DNA of 64,000 bases from positions 1 to 64,000 of the forward strand of contig UQKV01000002.1 of assembly GCA_900541665.1 (NCBI GenBank), in the 5' to 3' direction. Source of the stretch: an uncultured Collinsella sp. Lineage in GTDB: Bacteria > Actinomycetota > Coriobacteriia > Coriobacteriales > Coriobacteriaceae. Shown here in pieces: positions 44,640-52,993 of this stretch. Within the stretch, counting starts at the first letter, position 1. Each line of letters starts with the position of its first letter. The notes below the pieces were generated by a model that made no database searches, was not told the origin of the DNA, and was given only the letters and a program-made list of their open reading frames with translations. Position numbers and translations under genes: made by a program.

Positions 44640-45998
44640 ATGGCAGAACTCAAATCGAGCGCGATTGATTGCGGCGTCGTGGAAGCCGTACAAACGCAAG
44701 CCTTCGACGTGGTCGTCATCGGCGGCGGACCTGCTGGCATGGAGGCTGCGCTTGCCGCACATAAGGCCGGCGCCCACGTGGCCATCGTGGAGCGCGAGCA
44801 GCACCTGGGTGGAATCCTCCGCCAGTGTATCCATCCCGGCTTCGGCCTGTCGCACTTTAAACAGGAACTCACCGGTCCCGAATACGCGCAGCGCTTTATC
44901 GACCAGGTACACGCAACCGACATTGCGCTGCTCCTGAACAGCATGGTGATTGGGATTGATTCAGGCGAGCCTACGGAAGACGCCGCGGTCCATACCGTCA
45001 CGCTCATGAGCCCTGCCGGCATGCTACAGCTCACCGGGCGCGCGATCGTCCTTGCCATGGGTTGCCGTGAGCGCACCCGCAGCGAGATCAAGATCCCCGG
45101 CAGTCGTCCCGCCGGCGTGTTTACGGCCGGCCTGGCGCAGCGATACATCAATATCGAAAACCTCAAGCCCGGCTCGCGTGCCGTCATTTTGGGCTCGGGC
45201 GACATCGGGCTCATCATGGCACGTCGCTGCACGCTCGAGGGGATTTCCGTCGAGGGTGTATACGAGCTCATGCCGTACGCCAACGGTCTGCGCCGCAACG
45301 TCAAGAACTGCCTGGACGACTTTGGAATTCCGCTGCACCTGTCCACCACCGTCACACGCGTAATCGGGCACGACCGCGTGGAGGCCGTCGAGGTAAGCCA
45401 GGTCGACGAGCAGCTGGTGCCCATTCCGGGAACCGAGCGCATTGTTCCGTGTGACACACTGCTGCTTTCGGTAGGCTTGATTCCCGAGAACGAGCTTTCG
45501 GTTGCCGCGGGCGTGGAGCTGGACCCCCGCACGCGCGGCGCCGTGGTGGACCAGAGCCTGCAGACGGGCGTGCCGGGCATCTTTGCCTGCGGAAACGCGC
45601 TGCACGTGCACGACCTGGCCGACAACGTGACGACCGAGTCCGAGAGGGCTGGCGCAGCTGCGGCGGCGTACGCGCTGGGCGGCGAAGCCGAGACGGACGC
45701 GGTCGCGGACACGGGCTTCGAGCTCACGGTCTCCCCCGCCGGCATTGCGAGCTACGCGCTGCCGGGACGCATTACGGCTGTGACACTCACCAAGCTCAAC
45801 TTCCGCGTGCGCTGGCCAGTCGATGCCGCCTGCGTGAGGATCTTGGCCGACGGCGAGAAACTGTTCGCCGGCAAGGTCCGCGCGTTTAAGCCGAGCGTTA
45901 TGGAAAGCTTCCCGCTGCCGGCAAAGGTCATCAAACAAGCGCTCGACCTGGGTGCTAATGAGATTGTCCTATCCGTCGACCCCGTTGAGGAGGCATAA
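44640..45998 (+). CDS. NAD(P)/FAD-dependent oxidoreductase, partner of GlpA-like protein
   Basis: A 452-residue pyridine-nucleotide-disulfide-type flavoprotein. It has the FAD site VVVIGGGPAGMEAALAAHKAG, the second nucleotide site VILGSGDIGLIMARR and the late GIFACGNALHVHDL. In this gene order it takes the place of GlpB and may pass electrons between the GlpA-like subunit and NAD(P) or quinone. The ATG lies one base after the preceding stop. Confidence 0.83.
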   Translation: MAELKSSAIDCGVVEAVQTQAFDVVVIGGGPAGMEAALAAHKAGAHVAIVEREQHLGGILRQCIHPGFGLSHFKQELTGPEYAQRFIDQVHATDIALLLNSMVIGIDSGEPTEDAAVHTVTLMSPAGMLQLTGRAIVLAMGCRERTRSEIKIPGSRPAGVFTAGLAQRYINIENLKPGSRAVILGSGDIGLIMARRCTLEGISVEGVYELMPYANGLRRNVKNCLDDFGIPLHLSTTVTRVIGHDRVEAVEVSQVDEQLVPIPGTERIVPCDTLLLSVGLIPENELSVAAGVELDPRTRGAVVDQSLQTGVPGIFACGNALHVHDLADNVTTESERAGAAAAAYALGGEAETDAVADTGFELTVSPAGIASYALPGRITAVTLTKLNFRVRWPVDAACVRILADGEKLFAGKVRAFKPSVMESFPLPAKVIKQALDLGANEIVLSVDPVEEA

Positions 45999-46002
45999 GG
46001 CC

Positions 46003-46401
46003 ATGAGCACGAATGTGACCGAGACATTGCAGTTCAACTGCACCACCTGCCCATCCGAGTGCCTCCTGACCGTAGAGGTGGAGCGCGACGCCAATGGCGC
46101 CGTGGTGGAAGTGCGCTCCGTAACCGGCAACAACTGCCCGCGCGGCGATAAGTTCGCACATCAGGAGCTCACCTGCCCCATGCGCGTGCTCACGACGACC
46201 GTGGCCGTCTCCGGCGGCGACGAGACGCTGCTGCCTGTGCGCACGGCTGAGGCCATCCCGCTGGCACTCCACGCCCAAGCCATGAACCTCATCCGAGGCC
46301 TAGTCCTCAACGCCCCCATCCGCATGGGCGACGTCGTGCTAGAGAACCTCCTAGACACCAACATCAACCTCATCGCCAGCATGGACATCGACCCAGCCTA
46401 A
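46003..46401 (+). CDS. DUF1667 protein
   Basis: A 132-residue DUF1667 protein with CTTCPSECLL near the start and further Cys at GNNCPRG and LTCPMRV, which could bind a metal or Fe-S cluster. DUF1667 genes regularly follow the two flavoprotein genes of this type, so it is probably an accessory or electron-transfer subunit. ATG 46003 has GAGGAGG upstream. Confidence 0.83.
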   Translation: MSTNVTETLQFNCTTCPSECLLTVEVERDANGAVVEVRSVTGNNCPRGDKFAHQELTCPMRVLTTTVAVSGGDETLLPVRTAEAIPLALHAQAMNLIRGLVLNAPIRMGDVVLENLLDTNINLIASMDIDPA

Positions 46402-46460
46402 GCAGCACATTTAGGACGAGGCTCTTTTAACTACCCCGCCATCCACCCCGCCCCTCCTCA

Positions 46461-46524
46461 ATTGCGGTGAAATAGTTCCTGATTTCCGCCAAACCCCGGC
46501 ATCCAGGAACTATTCCACCGCAAC
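46461..46524. repeat. TTGCGGTG...CACCGCAA palindromic element, copy 1
   Basis: Arms near TTGCGGTGAAATAGTTCCTG and CAGGAACTATTCCACCGCAA enclose a 22-nt loop. Same family as 48312-48377 and 63632-63697. Confidence 0.8.
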
Positions 46525-46570
46525 CATCCTTGGAATCGGTATTTAGCTTGTGCCTACTTTAGTACCAATT

Positions 46571-46724
46571 CAAAACTATGCCGGATTACGGGGCTAATTC
46601 GGAGACCCCCATCCATACCGGCATTTTTCGATTTTTGATAAGCCGTCTACCTGCGGTTTTGTTTTCGCGATTTTTCCCATGGTCAAGTAATACAGGTCCA
46701 GCCCCGTAATCCACCATACTTTTG
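46571..46724. repeat. 154-nt palindromic element with CTACCTGCGGTTTTG core
   Basis: 25-nt outer arms (46571-46595 and 46700-46724) pair with three mismatches. The interior shares about 55 bp (AGCCGTCTACCTGCGGTTTT and beyond) with the element at 48101-48238, whose arms are different. Confidence 0.75.
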
Positions 46725-46781
46725 AAACCAGCCCATTTGGAACGGCCCTCTTATGACTACTTTTGCCCGAACGTTCGCTCA

Positions 46782-46859
46782 AATGATTTTTCTGGGACGG
46801 GGATTAAATAATCATTGGGTGCCGAATGATTATTTAATCCCCGTCCCAGAAAAATCATT
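46782..46859. repeat. Perfect 35-bp inverted repeat
   Basis: Arms 46782-46816 and 46825-46859 are exact complements around the 8-nt loop GGGTGCCG. They contain TTTAATCCCCGTCCCAGA, related to the CCCCGTCCCA motif nearby. Confidence 0.92.
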
Positions 46860-46952
46860 CCGCATGTTTTACGCAGCTAAAATAGCCCCGTCCCAAATTG
46901 ACTACCCTGGCATTGGGGATACCATGGTGGCACCCTAGCGAAAGGACGTTAT

Positions 46953-48041
46953 ATGGCACATGTCGATGACCAGCGTGCGACGCGCGTGCTCGATGCGCTC
47001 GAGACTCTGCACCCCGGCGCACAGCTGCTCGTAAACGACCCGTGGTCGATTTATTACCTGACCGGCTTTTATGCCGATATGTTCGAGCGTTTTTGCGGCG
47101 TGCTGCTCGCGCGCGATGACGAGCCCGTAATCTTGGTCAACGCCCTGCATCAGCTGCCCGAGTACGACAATGCACGCGTTGCCTACCACACCGATACCGA
47201 CGTCGTAACCGATGCCATCGCGAGTGAGATCGACCCAACCAAGCCGCTCGGCATCGACACCGTCATGCGCTCCGGCTTTTTGATGCCGCTTATGGAGCGC
47301 CACGCCGCCAGCGAGTTTTTCCTGGGTGACTTTGCCGTCACCGCCGCACGCACCTACAAGGATGCCGCCGAGCAGGAGCTTATGCGCGCGTCCTCGACCG
47401 CTAACGACGCTGTGATGGCCGACGCCATCAAACTCGTCCACGAGGGTGTGACGGAGCGCGAGATTGCCGACCAGATGCTCGGCCTGTATCGCAAGCACGG
47501 CTGCGAGGGCTTTAGCTTTCCGCCCATCGTGAGCTTTGGCGCCAACGCCGGCGACCCGCATCACGAACCCGACGACACCGTGCTCAAGCGCGGCGACGTG
47601 GTGCTATTCGACATTGGTGGACGTCGCTGCAACTATTGCTCGGACATGACGCGCACGTTCTTTTGGGGAGAGCCGGACGAAGAGACCGCGCGTATCTACG
47701 ACATTGTGCGCCACGCCAACGAGGCCGCCGAAGCGCTCATCGCACCGGGCGTTCGCATGTGCGACCTGGACCGCGCCGCACGCGACGTAATCGAGAATGC
47801 GGGCTATGGGCAGTACTTCACGCATCGCCTGGGCCACTCGATCGGCCTGCAGGACCACGAGCCGGGCGACGTCTCGCTCGTCAACGAGCAGGTTGTCGAG
47901 CCGGGCATGACCTTCTCCATCGAGCCGGGCATCTACCTCCCCGGCCGCACCGGTGTCCGCATCGAGGACTTGGCCCTGGTCACCGAGTCCGGCGTCGAGA
48001 TCCTCAACGCCTACCCCCACGATCCAGTCCGCTTAGACTAG
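46953..48041 (+). CDS. M24 aminopeptidase P family (Xaa-Pro) peptidase
   Basis: A 362-residue metallopeptidase with a creatinase-like N-terminal domain and a pita-bread catalytic domain. The metal ligands are visible: FDIGG, SDMTRTF, GHSIGLQDHE, SIEPGIY and VRIEDL. It would remove N-terminal residues before proline from small peptides in the cytoplasm. ATG 46953 has AAAGGA upstream; hairpins at 48045-48075 and 48121-48151 end the transcript. Confidence 0.93.
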   Translation: MAHVDDQRATRVLDALETLHPGAQLLVNDPWSIYYLTGFYADMFERFCGVLLARDDEPVILVNALHQLPEYDNARVAYHTDTDVVTDAIASEIDPTKPLGIDTVMRSGFLMPLMERHAASEFFLGDFAVTAARTYKDAAEQELMRASSTANDAVMADAIKLVHEGVTEREIADQMLGLYRKHGCEGFSFPPIVSFGANAGDPHHEPDDTVLKRGDVVLFDIGGRRCNYCSDMTRTFFWGEPDEETARIYDIVRHANEAAEALIAPGVRMCDLDRAARDVIENAGYGQYFTHRLGHSIGLQDHEPGDVSLVNEQVVEPGMTFSIEPGIYLPGRTGVRIEDLALVTESGVEILNAYPHDPVRLD

Positions 48042-48044
48042 GCA

Positions 48045-48075
48045 ATGCGGCAAAGGGGCAGCCCCTTTGCCGCAT
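48045..48075 (+). terminator. 15-bp hairpin directly after peptidase stop
   Basis: ATGCGGCAAAGGGGC and its exact complement flank a single A. No T-run follows, so it may act with the next hairpin. Confidence 0.5.
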
Positions 48076-48100
48076 CCTGCCAACGCTTCGCCACGAAAGC

Positions 48101-48238
48101 GGGCTATCTACTACGTTTAACCCGCATGGGTCGACCATGCGGGTCTTTTTTGAAAACCAGCAAGCCGTCTACCTGCGGTTTTGATTTCACGATTTTCCGT
48201 GTGGTCGAGGGTAACCGGTCAAACGTAGTAAATAGGCC
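48101..48238. repeat. 138-nt palindromic element with CTACCTGCGGTTTTG core
   Basis: 22-nt outer arms (48101-48122 and 48217-48238) pair at 18 positions. The interior holds a terminator and the core shared with 46571-46724. Confidence 0.7.
48121..48151 (+). terminator. Terminator of the M24 peptidase gene
   Basis: Stem CCCGCATGG/CCATGCGGG with a 5-nt loop, followed by TCTTTTTT. Confidence 0.88.
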
Positions 48239-48311
48239 GATTTCGTGTCAAGCGAGTCAACTCGGGGCACAGGGCAGCCAAAAAAGCACCGTCCCAAATT
48301 GACTGTTTTTG

Positions 48312-48377
48312 AGTTGCGGTGGAATAGTTCCTGGATGGGCCGCTAAAAACTGAAACAGGAACTATTTCACCGCAACT
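48312..48377. repeat. TTGCGGTG...CACCGCAA palindromic element, copy 2
   Basis: 22-nt arms with one mismatch; ends 14 bp from the folC stop codon. Eight bases beyond its other end lies GTCAATTTGGGACGG on the minus strand. Confidence 0.85.
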
Positions 48378-48391
48378 GATGAGGGGATGGG

Positions 48392-49735
48392 TTAACGCAG
48401 CAGGCCGGCTACTTCGCCGGCTAGGGTGATGGTGCCGGCCGCTACGAAGGACTCGCCCGCGGCATCGAAGGCAGCAAGGGCCTCGGACACACTCGGGTAT
48501 ACGCCTGCGAGCTTATCGGTGTCCACCAGGGCGGCGAGTTCCTCTGCCGGCAGGGCGCGATCGGAATCGGTCTGGGTCACGACCACGCGGGGGAACGCCG
48601 GAACCAAAACGTCAACGATGCCCGCCACGTCCTTGTCGGCCAGCGCAGCACACAGCAGCGTGGGGCGATTATCCACGCACGGATCGATCTCGTCCAGCGC
48701 GCACACAAAGTTCTCGCAGCTCTGAGGGTTATGGCAGGCGTCGATCAGCTTGAGCGGATCGGTCCCCAGCACGTCAAATCGACCCGGCGTGGGACAGCCC
48801 ATAAGCGACGCATCGAGCTTGTCATGATCGAGCTCGCGACCCAGATACCCCTCGCAAAGCATAATCGCGCACGCGGCATTCTGCGGCTGATACGCCGGCT
48901 TAACCATGCTCGACGTATAGATCGCACGCGGCGTGGTGCAGCTAAACTCAATCGTGTCGCCCACATGCGCCGGCACCTTAGTCGTGGCGTGGCTCACCAC
49001 GAGTGGCACGACGCCGCACTCGCGGCAACGGGCATCCATCACACGCTGAACGCTCGCCTCATGCGCGCCCTCGCCCAAAACAACCAAGCGCCCGGGTTTG
49101 ATAACCGCAGCCTTCTCCCCCGCAATGGCCTCGAGCGTGTCGCCCAAAATACGCGTGTGATCGAGCCCAATGCCCGTAATGGCAACGGCGACGGGATCGG
49201 TCGCACTTGTGGCGTCCCAACGCCCGCCCATGCCAACCTCAAGCACGGCAACATCCACCGCAGCCTCGGCAAACACTACCAATGCGGCAGCCGTCAGCAG
49301 GTCAAACGGCGTGATGGAATAGGCGTGCTTCCCCGCCGCCACACGACGAGCATTCACGCGATGCCCCGCCTCGACGGCGGCAGAAACGCCACGGGCAAAC
49401 GCCTCATCGCTCACAACGCGCCCATCGACCTCCATGCGCTCGGGATAGCGCACCAGCTGCGGCGACGTATACAGCGCAATCTTTAACCCCTCACCACGAA
49501 GGATGGCAGCCGAAAAACGCGTGGTCGAAGTCTTGCCATTGGTACCGGCAACCTGAATGCAATCGAAATACTCGTCCGGACGCCCCAGCTCATCGAGCAT
49601 ATCGACAACCGTCTCGAGCAGAGGCCCAGCATCCCCAGAAATCCGCCCCGTATCAGCAGCCAGCCCAACAGCCTCATCAAACGAAAGCAGCTCAAACGAG
49701 AAAGGAACGACATACGACCCAGAACGCTTAGCCAT
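48392..49735 (-). CDS. folC: Folylpolyglutamate/dihydrofolate synthase
   Basis: A 447-residue Mur-ligase-type enzyme that adds glutamate to dihydropteroate and folates using ATP. The P-loop QVAGTNGKTSTTRF, LDHTRILGDT and the late CHNPQS motif are present. ATG 49735 is chosen, with GAGGGG upstream; an in-frame ATG at 49756 has no site. It lies downstream of valS in the common valS-folC order, with a large hairpin between them. Confidence 0.92.
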   Translation of the reverse strand: MAKRSGSYVVPFSFELLSFDEAVGLAADTGRISGDAGPLLETVVDMLDELGRPDEYFDCIQVAGTNGKTSTTRFSAAILRGEGLKIALYTSPQLVRYPERMEVDGRVVSDEAFARGVSAAVEAGHRVNARRVAAGKHAYSITPFDLLTAAALVVFAEAAVDVAVLEVGMGGRWDATSATDPVAVAITGIGLDHTRILGDTLEAIAGEKAAVIKPGRLVVLGEGAHEASVQRVMDARCRECGVVPLVVSHATTKVPAHVGDTIEFSCTTPRAIYTSSMVKPAYQPQNAACAIMLCEGYLGRELDHDKLDASLMGCPTPGRFDVLGTDPLKLIDACHNPQSCENFVCALDEIDPCVDNRPTLLCAALADKDVAGIVDVLVPAFPRVVVTQTDSDRALPAEELAALVDTDKLAGVYPSVSEALAAFDAAGESFVAAGTITLAGEVAGLLR

Positions 49736-49881
49736 AACCCAAAGTCCCCTCAACATAAAAAGAGGCCCGAATCAACAACGAGCCCCTCCCATACAAAATA
49801 TCAGCCAAACACCGCTTTGCAGCGACCTCAAGGCCACAACCAAGTGGCCCCACCAGGCAGCGGACGCCTCCGTAACCGCCA

Positions 49882-50000
49882 TGGGAGCGGTTTGGGGCTT
49901 TGCTCGATACAAGTTCCGCACGAGCCGAAGGCCACTTAATGTGGCCTTCGTGCGAGCAGGACTGTCCGCAGTAGCGAGCAATGCCCCAAACCGCGTCCCA
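49882..50000. repeat. Nested hairpin element between valS and folC
   Basis: Outer arms GCGGTTTGGGGCTTTGCTCG (49887-49906) and 49975-49994 pair at 19 of 20. The inner palindrome GGCCAC-TTAAT-GTGGCC lies in a core of about 43 bp that is almost identical, in inverse orientation, to the core of the element at 52727-52842. Confidence 0.85.
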
Positions 50001-50009
50001 CAGTACCGC

Positions 50010-52706
50010 CTACGAGAAGTCAGCAACCTGAGCAGTCAGCGCCGCCAGGATCTCCTTGAGCTCAGCTGCACGGTCCCTCTTCTTCTGGACCACCGCAGGC
50101 GCGGCCTTGGCCACAAAGCCCTCGTTGGCGAGCGTCTTCTCGCAACCGGCGAGCTCCTTCTGAGCCGCGGCGATCTCCTTCTCAAGACGCGCCTTCTCGG
50201 CCGAAAGGTCAACCTTGCCCTCGAGCACCACAAAGACCTCGACGCCGCTGTCGACCACGGCAATGCTCGCAGCCGGCTTCTCGACGTCGGTGCCCATGAC
50301 CAGCGAGGCGGTGTTCGCCAGCGGTTCAATGGTCGAGCGCAGGCTCTCGAGCTTCTCGATATCCTCGGCACCGGCGCGCACGACCACGTCGAGCTCGGCC
50401 TTGGGGCTCAAGCGATAACGCGAACGCGTGGCGCGGGCGGCGGAAACGACGGTGCGGCAAAGCTCAAACGCGCGCTCGGCGGGCTCATCGACATACTTGG
50501 CGTAGTCGGCGGGCTCCGGCCACTTGGCGATCATAAGCGCCTCGGCGCGGTCTAGGTTGCCCTCGGCGTCCAAGTCAAGCACGCTCGCCGGCATGTTGTC
50601 CCAGATCTCCTCGGTGACAAACGGCATAAGCGGGTGCATCAGGCGAATGGAGGTGTCGAGCACAAAGATCAGGTTGCGCTGAGCCTGCAGACGGCCCTCG
50701 CCCTTCAGGCGGGCTTTGGTGACCTCGACGTACCAGTCGCAGACCTCGTTCCAGAAGAACTGCTGCACGCCGCGGGCCATGTCGCCAAAGGTGTAGTTCT
50801 CGATGCCCTCGGTGATCATCTTCACGGCCTTGGCCAGGCGGCTGAACATCCAAGCGTCGGCCGGCGTCTCCACGACGGGCTCGCCGGGCGTGTAGCCCTC
50901 CATGTTCATAAGCAGGAAGCGGCTGGCGTTCCAGATCTTGGTCACAAACGACTTGGCCTGGTCGGTACGCGGACTGTCGATGAGCTTCTTGGTCTTCTTG
51001 TCGATGTTCGCGTCAAACTTGACGTCCTGGTTGTTGGTGCACAGCGTGAGCAAGTTGTAGCGCATAGCATCGGCGCCGTACATGCCGATGAGGTCCATGG
51101 GGTCAACGCCGTTGCCCTTGGACTTGGACATGCGGCTGCCGTCCTTGGCAAGGATCGTCGGGTAGATGACGACGTCCTTAAACGGCACCTCGTCCAGGAA
51201 GTACAGCGAGCTCATGACCATGCGGGCAACCCACAGCGCGATGATGTCGCGCGCGGTGACGAGCGCCGTCGTGGGGTGATGCCCCTCGAGCAGCTCCGGC
51301 TTTTGCGGCCAGCCCTGCGTGGCGAAAGTCCACAGCTGCGAGCTGAACCAGGTGTCCAGCACGTTCTCGTCCTGGTGCACGTGATGGCCGCCGCACTTGG
51401 GGCACACGTCGGTGTCCTCGGTCAGGGCATCCTCCCAGCCGCAGTCCTCGCAGTAGAACACGGGAATGCGGTGGCCCCACCACAGCTGGCGGCTGATGCA
51501 CCAGTCCTTGAGGTTCTCCATCCAGGTGGTGTAGGTCTGCGTCCAGCGCGCGGGGTGGAAGGTGACCTTGCCGGAGTTAACGGCGTCGAGTGCCGGCCCC
51601 TTGAGCTTGTCGACGGCGACGAACCACTGCTCAGAAAGCCACGGCTCAAGCGCGGCATCGCAACGGTAGCAGTGCATGACGGAGTGGTCGTGCTCCTCGA
51701 CGTGGTCGAGTAGGCCGTGCTCGTCGAACCACTTGATGACCGCCTCGCGGCACTCCTCGCGGGTCATGCCGGTGAACTCGCCATAGCCCTCGACGACCAC
51801 CGCGTGCTCATCGAAAATGTTGATCTGCGGCAGATCGTGGGCCTGGCCCATGGCGTAATCGTTGGGGTCGTGCGCAGGCGTGACCTTGACAAAGCCGGAG
51901 CCAAAGTTGGCGTCGACATGCCAATCCTCAAAGATGGGGATCTCGCGGTCCACGATGGGGAGCTTGACGGTCTTGCCCACGAAGGCGGCCTTCTCGGGAT
52001 CCTTCGGGGAGACGGCGACGCCCGTATCGCCGAGCATGGTCTCGGGGCGCGTGGTGGCGACGACGATGTAGTCCTGGCCGTTGACCGGCTCGGTCAGCGG
52101 GTAGCGCAGGTGCCACAGGTGGCCCTTCTCGTCCTTGTACTCGGCCTCGTCGTCCGAGATGGCGGTGGTGCAGTTGGGGCACCAGTTGACGATGCGCTTG
52201 CCACGGTAGATCAGGCCGTCGTGGTACCAGTCGCAGAAGACCTTGCGCACGGCCTGGGCGTAGTCCTCGTCCATGGTAAAGCGCTCGTTATCGAAGTCGA
52301 CGGAACAGCCCATGCGCTTAATCTGCTCGACGATGATGCCGCCGTACTCGTGGGTCCAATCCCAGCAAGCGTCGACAAACTTGTCGCGACCGATCTCCAG
52401 GCGGCTGATGCCCTCGCTCTTGAGCTTCTTGTCGACCTTGGTCTGCGTGGCGATACCGGCGTGGTCGGTGCCCAGCACCCAGCGCGTGGACTTGCCGCGC
52501 ATGCGAGCCATACGGATGATGGCGTCCTGGATGGAGTCATCGGTGGCGTGACCCATGTGGAGCTTGCCGGTCACGTTGGGAGGCGGAATGGTGACGGTGC
52601 AGTCGCCCACGCCCTCACGGCGCTTGTAGTAGCCGCCGTCGAGCCACTTCTGCAGGATCGCCGGCTCGTTGGTCGACGGATCGTAGTTCTTGGGCATTTC
52701 TTCCAT
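50010..52706 (-). CDS. valS: Valyl-tRNA synthetase
   Basis: An 898-residue class I synthetase that charges tRNA-Val. PPPNVTGKLHMGHA carries the HMGH motif, SRMSKSKGNGVDP the KMSKS motif, and a CP1 editing domain lies between them. The last 70 residues form the ValRS C-terminal coiled coil. ATG 52706 has AGGGAGAG upstream. Two related large hairpins flank the gene, one in its leader. Confidence 0.96.
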   Translation of the reverse strand: MEEMPKNYDPSTNEPAILQKWLDGGYYKRREGVGDCTVTIPPPNVTGKLHMGHATDDSIQDAIIRMARMRGKSTRWVLGTDHAGIATQTKVDKKLKSEGISRLEIGRDKFVDACWDWTHEYGGIIVEQIKRMGCSVDFDNERFTMDEDYAQAVRKVFCDWYHDGLIYRGKRIVNWCPNCTTAISDDEAEYKDEKGHLWHLRYPLTEPVNGQDYIVVATTRPETMLGDTGVAVSPKDPEKAAFVGKTVKLPIVDREIPIFEDWHVDANFGSGFVKVTPAHDPNDYAMGQAHDLPQINIFDEHAVVVEGYGEFTGMTREECREAVIKWFDEHGLLDHVEEHDHSVMHCYRCDAALEPWLSEQWFVAVDKLKGPALDAVNSGKVTFHPARWTQTYTTWMENLKDWCISRQLWWGHRIPVFYCEDCGWEDALTEDTDVCPKCGGHHVHQDENVLDTWFSSQLWTFATQGWPQKPELLEGHHPTTALVTARDIIALWVARMVMSSLYFLDEVPFKDVVIYPTILAKDGSRMSKSKGNGVDPMDLIGMYGADAMRYNLLTLCTNNQDVKFDANIDKKTKKLIDSPRTDQAKSFVTKIWNASRFLLMNMEGYTPGEPVVETPADAWMFSRLAKAVKMITEGIENYTFGDMARGVQQFFWNEVCDWYVEVTKARLKGEGRLQAQRNLIFVLDTSIRLMHPLMPFVTEEIWDNMPASVLDLDAEGNLDRAEALMIAKWPEPADYAKYVDEPAERAFELCRTVVSAARATRSRYRLSPKAELDVVVRAGAEDIEKLESLRSTIEPLANTASLVMGTDVEKPAASIAVVDSGVEVFVVLEGKVDLSAEKARLEKEIAAAQKELAGCEKTLANEGFVAKAAPAVVQKKRDRAAELKEILAALTAQVADFS

Positions 52707-52726
52707 ATATCTCTCCCTTGCCCGTC

Positions 52727-52842
52727 GGGGAGGAATGTAGGCCCGATTTTCGCTCGGTCAAGTCTTGGGCTCGCTCGAAGACCACATTAAGTGGTCTTCG
52801 GCTCGTGCGGAATCTACGAAAATCGGGCCTACATTCCTCCCC
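52727..52842. repeat. Nested hairpin element in valS leader
   Basis: Perfect 26-bp outer arms (52727-52752 and 52817-52842) enclose CGAAGACCAC-ATTAA-GTGGTCTTCG. It starts about 20 bp upstream of the valS start codon, so it should be part of the leader RNA. Confidence 0.9.
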
Positions 52843-52935
52843 TTAGGTATCGATTACTTCAGTCTGATATGACTTCGCTGAGGCTTAAACAAACACACAG
52901 AATAACACAGGTAGTTGGGGTTATTGCGTATATAT

Positions 52936-52971
52936 AAAATAGCCTCCGACCGCAGGTGGTCGGAGGCTATT
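52936..52971 (-). terminator. Terminator of clpX
   Basis: 13-bp stem ATAGCCTCCGACC/GGTCGGAGGCTAT followed by TTTATATA on the minus strand, about 25 bp past the clpX stop. Confidence 0.9.
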
Positions 52972-52993
52972 TGCAAACACGTTTTAGGCTGGT

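Larger units (their letters stand above)
46402..46952. other. 551-bp intergenic region packed with palindromic elements
   Basis: No gene. It holds three separate palindromes (46461-46524, 46571-46724, 46782-46859) and a CCCCGTCCCAAATTGACT motif at 46889-46906 that recurs near 48284-48301. The pepP-like promoter should lie in its right end but is not clear. Confidence 0.75.

Noticed and set aside
48042..48302. 85-codon plus-strand frame after the M24 peptidase
   Set aside because: It runs through two hairpins and a repeat element and has no ribosome site.
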